Below are positions 44,771-51,264 of a stretch of DNA of 64,000 nt, piece after piece. The stretch's first letter is position 1, and each line of letters starts with the position of its first letter. A program made the position numbers and the translations under genes. This DNA comes from Patescibacteria group bacterium (lineage in GTDB: Bacteria > Patescibacteriota > Microgenomatia > UBA1406 > GWC2-37-13). The stretch spans positions 1 to 64,000 of the forward strand of contig BPJD01000002.1 of NCBI GenBank assembly GCA_026004435.1, read 5' to 3'. Under the pieces are notes generated by a model. That model worked only from the letters and a program-made list of their open reading frames with translations. It was not told the DNA's origin and made no database searches.

Positions 44771-45308
44771 GCCTTTTAGTTCCTAACTTTCGATGAGGGC
44801 ATTTTAAATAATTGCCTTTTAGTTCCTAACTTTCGATGACAAACTTTTAAGGAATATGCCTTTTAGTTCCTAACTTTCGATGAGTTGAATTTAAGATTAA
44901 AGCCTTTTAGTTCCTAACTTTCGATGAAGCAAACTTAATCTTTGCGCCTTTTAGTTCCTAACTTTCGATGCAACTCGGCAATTTAACTGCCTTTTAGTTC
45001 CTAACTTTCGATGAAGTCATAGAACTATCTGCCTTTTAGTTCCTAACTTTCGATGCAATTGATTCTAAATTAAGCCTTTTAGTTCCTAACTTTCGATGAA
45101 AAATCTCCAAGTATGCCTTTTAGTTCCTAACTTTCGATGATGTGAAATTACGGTTGTAGCCTTTTAGTTCCTAACTTTCGATGCGTTACATTGTAAATTG
45201 CCTTTTAGTTCCTAACTTTCGATGTGGTTTTATATTGTTAGCCTTTTAGTTCCTAACTTTCGATGAATAATCGTACATTTGTTGCCTTTTAGTTCCTAAC
45301 TTTCGATG
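44771..45308 (-). CRISPR. Type V-D CRISPR array, 13 repeats and 12 spacers
   Basis: There are thirteen identical 25-nt repeats, starting at 44771, 44814, 44858, 44902, 44946, 44989, 45031, 45074, 45115, 45159, 45200, 45241 and 45284. The twelve spacers are, from left to right, 18, 19, 19, 19, 18, 17, 18, 16, 19, 16, 16 and 18 nt. On the minus strand the repeat begins CATCGAAAG, contains the small hairpin AGTT-AGG-AACT and ends AAAAGGC. A repeat of about 25 nt ending in AAGGC and spacers of 17-19 nt are, as I recall, hallmarks of Cas12d (CasY) arrays. The promoter at 45309-45337 fits minus-strand transcription, so the leader-proximal (newest) spacer is the one at 45266-45283. All repeats are intact, with no degenerate end. 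Confidence 0.97.
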
Positions 45309-45337
45309 AGTATATCAAATTTTTAGCATATTTTCAA
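45309..45337 (-). promoter_or_regulatory. CRISPR array promoter abutting the first repeat
   Basis: On the minus strand, TTGAAA (45337-45332), a 17-nt spacer and TATACT (45314-45309) end exactly where the first repeat begins (45308). Transcription would start about seven bases into the first repeat. Confidence 0.75.
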
Positions 45338-45356
45338 TCTGTTTTGCAACTTTGAC

Positions 45357-45386
45357 TTGAAATTTTTCTGTCTTTATTTATATAAT
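45357..45386 (+). promoter_or_regulatory. cas1 promoter
   Basis: TTGAAA (45357-45362), an 18-nt spacer and TATAAT (45381-45386) lie 13 nt before the TTG start of cas1. Confidence 0.6.
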
Positions 45387-45399
45387 TTTAGATAGATTT

Positions 45400-46461
45400 T
45401 TGATCTTTAGCATTTGTTTTTTTAATTTGGTAAAAATAGCTAAATTTTATATCTGGCTTCCTTATTTGAGTAATATTAAGGTTTATCCTAAGTCTGTTTA
45501 TTTTGAGTATAAGGGAGGTGAGCTTAATATTGATTGGGTTAGGATTCATTCTGTTATGATCTATGGTCATTCTGTTGATTTGCCTTGTGATTTTTTGTAT
45601 AAGTGTTGTTTTTATAAAATTCCTGTTGTTGTCCATAGGAGAAATGTTTCTAGGGCTGTTTTTATTTGTTCTAACTTATCTGGAGATTCTGAAAATATTT
45701 TAAGCAGGCAAATTTTATTCCGTAATAATGAGAAGAAAAAAGCATATATAGCAAAAAAGCTGCTTTTGGCAAAGTTCAAAAGTATGTCTTGGTTAGTCCC
45801 TTATAGAAGTGATTATTTGTATAAAGTTTTTAATATTGATGAGATGATGGCTTTTGAGGCTTATCATGCCAGAAAGTATTGGAGAGAATTTTTTAGGCTA
45901 TTAGGAGTTAATGTTAATCGCAGGATAAATGACTCTGTTTATAAAAAAACATTAGATGCTGTCTCAAAATTTTTGTCTGGTATTATGTTACGATGGATTG
46001 TTTTTCATAATCTTAGTCCTTACCATGGTTTTTTACATAAACCTGTTGATTATCCGGCTCTAGTTTATGATTTGATAGAACCTTATAGGGGTTTCTTTGA
46101 TAAGGTCGTTTTCAATGTATTTGTTAAGTTTAAACAGTCAGGAGTTAATCTTGATAAAGCTTTGTCAGCGTCAATTGATGAGATTAAAGAGTTTTTGTCT
46201 TATAAAGTTTATGTTTCTGCAACAAGACAGGTGGTTGGATTTAAAGAACTTTTGCATGGTATTGTTTTGTCATTGAGAACTTATTTGTTGAGCAATACGA
46301 AAAGATTTATTGTTCCTATGCCATCTAAACCAAAGGGTGGTCGGCCAATTAATGCAGGTTATAAATTATATGGTGGTAATGCAGGTATTACTAATTTCTG
46401 GCCGAACACAAAACAGTTTGTTAAGTCTTTTGAGGAAGTTTATTTTAATTTAGATTTCTAA
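45400..46461 (+). CDS. cas1: CRISPR integrase Cas1 (stand-alone)
   Basis: Cas1 inserts new spacers at the leader-repeat junction. The 353-residue protein has the N-terminal beta domain (about 15-90) and the alpha-helical catalytic domain. Metal-site candidates are Glu153 (EAYHARKYW), His209 (SPYHGFLH) and Asp224/Glu227 (YDLIEPYR). No cas2 or cas4 exists nearby, as in type V-C/V-D systems. In those, Cas1 alone acts as a mini-integrase for 17-19-bp fragments, which fits the short spacers here. No ATG start is available: the frame opens with TTG at 45400 (or TTG at 45427). Its last 12 nt overlap the end of convergent cas12d. Confidence 0.95.
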   Translation: MIFSICFFNLVKIAKFYIWLPYLSNIKVYPKSVYFEYKGGELNIDWVRIHSVMIYGHSVDLPCDFLYKCCFYKIPVVVHRRNVSRAVFICSNLSGDSENILSRQILFRNNEKKKAYIAKKLLLAKFKSMSWLVPYRSDYLYKVFNIDEMMAFEAYHARKYWREFFRLLGVNVNRRINDSVYKKTLDAVSKFLSGIMLRWIVFHNLSPYHGFLHKPVDYPALVYDLIEPYRGFFDKVVFNVFVKFKQSGVNLDKALSASIDEIKEFLSYKVYVSATRQVVGFKELLHGIVLSLRTYLLSNTKRFIVPMPSKPKGGRPINAGYKLYGGNAGITNFWPNTKQFVKSFEEVYFNLDF

Positions 46462-49400
46462 CATATTTAAGTTCTTCTTTTGGAATTTTTCTAACATCTC
46501 TATTGTTTCTGTAAAGTATTTTACTTTTATGCTGTTATTTTTTTCTTTCTTGCTTATGTTAATATACCCTCTTAATGCCATTATAAATGCTGCTTGCTTA
46601 TCTGCGTCTGATATTCTGTTGCATTTTGAATTAGGACAAACAAATACTGCGCTGTTTCCTCTTGTTTTTCTTATTTGCTCCAATTTTGTTATGTCAGTTC
46701 CTTTTTCTCTTAATAAATTTAGAACAGCTGAGTTTTGGCTTATCGGAGGTCGAGCAAAGTCTTTTATAATTTTTTGTATTTCTTTTAGAGAATCTTCTGA
46801 TGTTTTTATTTTAGGAACTGTTTTACTGTAAGCATAAAGTTTTATATTTTTTGACTTAAATTCTATTTCAAGTATGTGTTTGTTGGTTTGATGCCTGGTA
46901 ATGTTGACTTCTTTTAAATCAGATATAGAGATCTCATAAAGACTTCTGTTGCAGTAACTGCAAGTGTAGCTGGATGCATATGAGCTTAGGTGTCTGCCTG
47001 GGTATGGAGCTCTTTTGCCCCAAATATGATCATGGTAAATGTTTGTTTTTGTTTTTTCATCATATACATCTGATTTTTTTACTGTTGCGTATATTTTTGT
47101 AGTTCTTCCGCTTCCTGTTTCAAAATTTGAGATTGAGTATTCATATATGATATAGCTGGGCTTGTATTTTATCAGTAGATTGTGAATTTTATTTCTTAAT
47201 GAACCAATAGCTGTTTCTCTGACTTTTGCTACTGTGTTTGTTTTAACATTGAAGTAGCCTTTCCTTGCTTTTTTTTGTATCTCTGAAAATTGATCTTTAA
47301 TTTTTGCTATATTTGGTTCGTGAATAAAACCTGATGTCAAGATATTTATTGTGTTTTCTTCGACTTTTATTATGCAGTAAGCTAAGCCATACTCTCCAAC
47401 ATCTATACCAATTATTGGCCTTGATAACGAATTTTTGTCTTCTTGTAGTTCTTTTAGAGACTGTGTTGTTTTGTCGCTTTCTAAGTTAAAAGGAATATTT
47501 AGGTAAAGTTTTGTTTTTTTGCTGTTTGTTTCTTTAAATTGAGGCAGTCCTGTGTGCAAGTCCCAGTTTATTTTATATTCTTTTTCTAATATAAAGCTCC
47601 ATTCTCCTAATTTTATTTTGCTGGTTTTCCATTTTCTGCTTTTGTATAGAAAGTTGTCTAAAAACTGTGTTTGGTAGTATGAAGAGTTGATTACAAATGA
47701 GTTGTTTAGCTCAGATAAGTCTATTTCCTTAAGTTGGTAACTGTCTTTTTTGAGAGTAATTACATTGATTTTTGTGCTTTTGCTGTTGTTTTTGTCTAAA
47801 CTAATTACATATCTGTGCTGATTTGATATGATCTGGGGTAATAGTTGCTTGTTTAGTTTTTCTTTAATTAGGTTTGAGGTTAGGTATATTGGATAGTCTT
47901 TGTCTGTGGCAATAGACTGGATTGTGTACTTAGCTAAATACTTTTCTTGAGTGTAAATAGTCGCAGAGCCCCTTATCGCTGAAAGTATGAATGCCTGATT
48001 AGTATAGTTGTAATCTGACATTTTAATTTTATTATCATTGAGTAATTCAATGTATTTCTTTGCATCTGTAAAGAGTTTAGGTATTTGAATGTTATCTTTT
48101 GGGATCGAGTTTAATTTGGTTAGTTTTGCAAGTTTTGCTATTATGTGTCTTGATAAATCAATAAAATCTAAAAGCCGGTTTTTGTTTGTTAGTAGTTGTG
48201 CTTCTTGTGTGTTTAGTTGGTTTATTAATTTTTCTAATATTTCTGAATAATTTTCTAGGTTTTGTTTGGTTATGCTAAAGACAGTTTGAGTGCCTTTTTT
48301 ATACGGATTTTGTATAAATGAGTATTTTTCTGTTTTGTTTTCTTTGATGATTTTTATAATTTCAGGGTTAATTCCTTTTAAAATCTCTTCGTAAAGTTCG
48401 TTAAACTCTTTGGAGTTTATTGATTTTGTCTTAATTTTGTTTAATATGAATTCTAATGTGTTTCTGAGTTCTTGTTCGTCTGCTAATTTGTTTTTATCCA
48501 AGTGGTTTTTTAGAAAGTTAATTTGTCGTTGGATATATGCAATACCTTGTTTAAGTATTGGAATAGTTTCTTTAAATATTCTTTCATTTCTTTTGTAGAT
48601 TGATTGACCATAAAATGTCATTGGTTTGTATATTCTATTAAAATAATTTTCTATTTTTTCTTTGGCTTTGTCATTGTCTTTTAGGTTTTTTTGAAAATAA
48701 AAATTGATTTGCTTTTTAAAATCTCCGATTAAAGAATTAATTATTTGACTATTTTCTGGTTCTAAAAACATGTCGGAGTTCTTATTAATTATATTTTGGA
48801 TTTGTTGGACTTTTTCTATTAATTCTTTTGCTTCTTGATCGTTGTTGGTTTCCAGCTCCTTTATTAAACTTTTTAAGTTTTCCTTAAAAATTTCAATCTG
48901 ATTTCTTATTTGTCCCTTTCGTTCTGACATATTTGAAAACCAGCTCTGTACTTTCCCAAAGTTCATTCGGTATTTACTCCAGTTTTTAATCTTTGGCATA
49001 CTTGTTTTTCCAAGTTTTTTTGCTTTTTCTGCAAGATAAGCAAGTGCTTTTTTTACTTTGTCTTTTTCTTGATCGCTATAGTTGTAGATTTTATCTAGTG
49101 CTTTTAATATGTCTTCTAATTTGTTTTGCTGTAGAAATGTTAAGATTTTTCCAAAATAGTTTGATAAACCGTTAAAGTTTTTGTCTGTGAGTAATATGTT
49201 GTTAAGTTCTTCTTTAATTTTTGTTTTTTTTAGTTTTTGCTGCAACCATAGTTTTCTTTTATTAATTAGTTCCTCTACTGTTATGTCGTTGTTGAGGTCT
49301 TCGATTAAATCTGGAACTATTACGAATGTCAATTTCTCTAAAGGCTTTCTGGGCATATAGTCATAAAGTTTTTGTTTGTCTAAATTAAAATACTCTTTCC

Positions 49401-49992
49401 AAAAGTTTATTTGTTGATTTTGGTTTAGTTTTAGTTGGCCTTTTTCATCAAAGATGGCCTCTAGGATAAAGTTAATTGTGTTTTCTGCTAATTTTTTGTC
49501 AGCTTGCTCTTGTATCATCTCCTCTAATTTTTTCTTATAAGATGCTTTTGTTGTTTTGCTTCTTATTTCTTCTGTTAGGATAAGATTGTTTTTGATTTGT
49601 TTGGGTTCGAAAATTTTAAGTTCATCTTTAGCATTTTCAAGGATTTTGTCAATTATGCTTTTTTCCTGCTTTATTTTTGATTGGACAAAGTATATTAGGT
49701 TAAATAATGATGACTGCCAAATAACGCCTGCTTTTAATGAATCTATCCAGAAATTTATTATTGTGTAAAAATCTTTTTTATTAACATAGTAGTCATAATA
49801 GTCGTTTAGGTTAACACATCCTCTTATCTTATGGTCATCATTTATTATTTTTTCTGAGATTGTTGTTAGATCTTTATTTGTGTTGTCATATGGCGTAATA
49901 GGGTATTTAATGCTTCTTATTATAGCTCTATGAGATATCTGGAGTCTTTTGTTATGCAGTTTGTATCCTAATGTGTTAAATTTGTCGTGCAT
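46450..49992 (-). CDS. cas12d: CRISPR effector nuclease Cas12d (CasY)
   Basis: This is an RNA-guided DNA endonuclease with a single RuvC site. From the ATG at 49992 it has 1180 residues; a TTG at 50034 would give 1194. It aligns by eye with CasY proteins I remember, in the N-terminal GYKLHNKRLQ...RSIKYPI, in SSYYQTQFLDNFL before the nuclease and throughout the RuvC part. In 1194 numbering the catalytic residues are Asp878 (GIDVGEYG), Glu965 (IIYEYSISN) and Asp1145 (ISDADKQAAF). A zinc-finger-like insert has Cys1025/1028 (CSYC) and Cys1133/1138 (CPNSKC). All are intact, so it should be active. The ATG is preferred because the region upstream holds the structured RNA and its second anti-repeat, which the TTG start would overlap. 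The gene is convergent with cas1. Confidence 0.95.
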   Translation of the reverse strand: MHDKFNTLGYKLHNKRLQISHRAIIRSIKYPITPYDNTNKDLTTISEKIINDDHKIRGCVNLNDYYDYYVNKKDFYTIINFWIDSLKAGVIWQSSLFNLIYFVQSKIKQEKSIIDKILENAKDELKIFEPKQIKNNLILTEEIRSKTTKASYKKKLEEMIQEQADKKLAENTINFILEAIFDEKGQLKLNQNQQINFWKEYFNLDKQKLYDYMPRKPLEKLTFVIVPDLIEDLNNDITVEELINKRKLWLQQKLKKTKIKEELNNILLTDKNFNGLSNYFGKILTFLQQNKLEDILKALDKIYNYSDQEKDKVKKALAYLAEKAKKLGKTSMPKIKNWSKYRMNFGKVQSWFSNMSERKGQIRNQIEIFKENLKSLIKELETNNDQEAKELIEKVQQIQNIINKNSDMFLEPENSQIINSLIGDFKKQINFYFQKNLKDNDKAKEKIENYFNRIYKPMTFYGQSIYKRNERIFKETIPILKQGIAYIQRQINFLKNHLDKNKLADEQELRNTLEFILNKIKTKSINSKEFNELYEEILKGINPEIIKIIKENKTEKYSFIQNPYKKGTQTVFSITKQNLENYSEILEKLINQLNTQEAQLLTNKNRLLDFIDLSRHIIAKLAKLTKLNSIPKDNIQIPKLFTDAKKYIELLNDNKIKMSDYNYTNQAFILSAIRGSATIYTQEKYLAKYTIQSIATDKDYPIYLTSNLIKEKLNKQLLPQIISNQHRYVISLDKNNSKSTKINVITLKKDSYQLKEIDLSELNNSFVINSSYYQTQFLDNFLYKSRKWKTSKIKLGEWSFILEKEYKINWDLHTGLPQFKETNSKKTKLYLNIPFNLESDKTTQSLKELQEDKNSLSRPIIGIDVGEYGLAYCIIKVEENTINILTSGFIHEPNIAKIKDQFSEIQKKARKGYFNVKTNTVAKVRETAIGSLRNKIHNLLIKYKPSYIIYEYSISNFETGSGRTTKIYATVKKSDVYDEKTKTNIYHDHIWGKRAPYPGRHLSSYASSYTCSYCNRSLYEISISDLKEVNITRHQTNKHILEIEFKSKNIKLYAYSKTVPKIKTSEDSLKEIQKIIKDFARPPISQNSAVLNLLREKGTDITKLEQIRKTRGNSAVFVCPNSKCNRISDADKQAAFIMALRGYINISKKEKNNSIKVKYFTETIEMLEKFQKKNLNMLEI

Positions 49993-50012
49993 CAGTTTTT
50001 TTAAGTTTTTGT

Positions 50013-50087
50013 GAGCTCTTGCAGTAAAAGGCAACGATCTGCAAATGCGGATCGGGAAACCGCAAGAGCTCTGAGTTAGGAACTCAT
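50013..50087 (-). ncRNA. Candidate scoutRNA/tracr-like RNA with two anti-repeats
   Basis: This structured element sits between the cas12d promoter and cas12d. Read on the minus strand it opens with the hairpin TGAGTT-CCT-AACTCA (50086-50072), whose AGTTCCTAACT (50084-50074) is an 11-nt exact complement of the crRNA repeat, positions 8-18. A perfect 10-bp stem follows (50071-50062 with 50022-50013). It encloses a CGATC/GATCG hairpin and a loop with GCCTTTTA (50032-50025), an 8-nt exact complement of the repeat's 3' end (positions 18-25). Cas12d is known to need a short-complementarity RNA (scoutRNA). No terminator separates this element from cas12d, so it may be cut out of the cas12d leader. 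Confidence 0.75.
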
Positions 50088-50091
50088 CTTT

Positions 50092-50120
50092 ATTATATAT
50101 TTATTGTGATTTTTTGTCAA
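50092..50120 (-). promoter_or_regulatory. Consensus promoter of the scoutRNA-cas12d unit
   Basis: On the minus strand, TTGACA (50120-50115), exactly 17 nt, and TATAAT (50097-50092) form a perfect sigma-70 consensus. The start site falls at about 50087-50084, the first bases of the structured RNA. Confidence 0.85.
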
Positions 50121-50133
50121 TTGTTTGTATAAT
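50104..50133 (+). promoter_or_regulatory. Promoter of the GT2 gene
   Basis: TTGTGA (50104-50109), an 18-nt spacer and TATAAT (50128-50133) read away from cas12d toward the ATG at 50150. It overlaps the cas12d promoter on the other strand. Confidence 0.5.
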
Positions 50134-50149
50134 TTATATTAGTTTGAGT

Positions 50150-51088
50150 ATGAATAGAAAAGATTTTTTAGTTAGTATTGTTATTCCTGTTTATAATGAA
50201 GAACAGGCTTTGCCTAAACTTTTTCCTCGTTTACTGCCTGTTATTGAAAAGTATAACTATGAGTTGATCTTTGTTAATGACGGCTCTAAAGACAGCTCTG
50301 ATGCAATTATCAAAAATATTGCTAAGTCTAATAAAAGAGTTAAGCTGATCTCTTTTCAAAGAAACTTTGGCCATCAAATTGCTTTGTCTTGCGGTTATGA
50401 TTTTGCTAAGGGAGATTGTGTTATAACTCTAGATGCTGATCTTCAGGATCCGCCAGAGGTTATTGATAAAATGATTGCCAAGTGGCAGGAAGGGTTTGAG
50501 ATTGTTTATGGCCAGAGGCTTGACAGACAAACTGATTCCTTTTTTAAAAGAACTACTGCTGATTTTTTTTATAAGTTTATGAATTATTTGTCTGATGTAA
50601 AGATTCCTCAGCACGTTGCTGATTTTAGGCTTTTGGATAAAAAAGTCGTTGAGTTTTTAAGGGGATTAAAAGAAAGGTCAAGGTTTTTGCGAGGTTTAGT
50701 AGTTTGGCCTGGGTTTAAATCTGCAATAGTCAGTTACAGACGAGAAAAAAGGTCTGCAGGCAAAACGCATTATAGTCTAAGAAAAATGCTGTCTTTTGCT
50801 TTTGAGGGAATTATTTCTTTTTCTACAAGGCCTTTGCAGCTGGCTACCTATTTAGGATTTATCAGCGCTTTTTTAGGCTTTATTGGTATTATTTATGCTG
50901 TTATTGGCAAGTTTGTTTTTTCTCATTACTGGGTTACTGGCTGGACTGCTTTGTTTGTCAGCATTATGTTTATGGGAGGCGTTCAGCTTATTGCCATAGG
51001 TATAATAGGGGAGTATGTTGGTAAAATTTATAAAGAGGTTCAAGAAAGACCTTTGTACTTAGTAAAAGAAAAAGTTAATTTAGATTAG
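50150..51088 (+). CDS. Family 2 glycosyltransferase (DPM1/GtrB-like)
   Basis: This 312-residue protein has a GT-A domain with VSIVIPVYNEEQALPKLFP, FVNDGSKDSSD, ITLDADLQDPPE (DxD) and DFRLLDKKVV. Two C-terminal membrane helices follow (about residues 225-290), ending GIIGEYVGKIYKEVQERPLYLV. Such enzymes transfer a sugar to polyprenyl phosphate, giving a donor for membrane glycosyltransferases such as the GT39-like proteins at 61-64 kb. The start is the ATG at 50150; the TTG at 50114 lies inside the promoter. Confidence 0.92.
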   Translation: MNRKDFLVSIVIPVYNEEQALPKLFPRLLPVIEKYNYELIFVNDGSKDSSDAIIKNIAKSNKRVKLISFQRNFGHQIALSCGYDFAKGDCVITLDADLQDPPEVIDKMIAKWQEGFEIVYGQRLDRQTDSFFKRTTADFFYKFMNYLSDVKIPQHVADFRLLDKKVVEFLRGLKERSRFLRGLVVWPGFKSAIVSYRREKRSAGKTHYSLRKMLSFAFEGIISFSTRPLQLATYLGFISAFLGFIGIIYAVIGKFVFSHYWVTGWTALFVSIMFMGGVQLIAIGIIGEYVGKIYKEVQERPLYLVKEKVNLD

Positions 51089-51089
51089 T

Positions 51090-51251
51090 ATGCTTATGTT
51101 ATTGTTGTCAAGGCTTAAGTTTGTGATGTTGGTTATCGGCTTAGTTTTGTTTATTTATTTTATGTATAAGTTTTTTACAAGAGATAAGCAGTTTTTATCT
51201 CCTGTGCCAATTGATAATGGCATTAAGGTTATTCAGTTGAAGTCATCTTAG
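51090..51251 (+). CDS. Short single-span membrane protein
   Basis: This 53-residue protein has a basic turn, one membrane helix (about residues 11-27) and a short C-terminal tail ending VIQLKSS. It starts one base after the GT2 stop and ends 13 bp before recJ, so it sits inside an apparent operon. The function is unknown. Position and hydrophobic pattern support it as a real gene. Confidence 0.45.
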   Translation: MLMLLLSRLKFVMLVIGLVLFIYFMYKFFTRDKQFLSPVPIDNGIKVIQLKSS

Positions 51252-51264
51252 CTTAGTTTGTGTA

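Larger units (their letters stand above)
45309..45399. promoter_or_regulatory. CRISPR leader shared with the cas1 promoter
   Basis: This 91-bp AT-rich gap lies between the array and cas1. It carries two divergent promoters, one for the array and one for cas1, and is the likely site at which Cas1 adds new spacers. Confidence 0.7.

Noticed and set aside
44771-45308. Reading the CRISPR repeat on the plus strand (GCCTTTTAG...)
   Set aside because: Only the minus-strand sense has a good promoter at the array end and a repeat ending in AAAAGGC as in known Cas12d repeats. It also makes the cas12d leader RNA, read from its own promoter, complementary to the crRNA.
49993-50034. TTG start of cas12d at 50034
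   Set aside because: It would place the second anti-repeat and one arm of the 10-bp stem inside the coding region. The ATG at 49992 keeps all the sequence that resembles CasY N-termini.
50011-50087. Plus-strand origin of the structured RNA upstream of cas12d
   Set aside because: In the plus sense one inner stem has a G-U pair in place of C-A, and a GAAA loop appears. However, there is no promoter on that side and the RNA would carry the repeat sequence itself instead of its complement. The minus strand has a perfect promoter.
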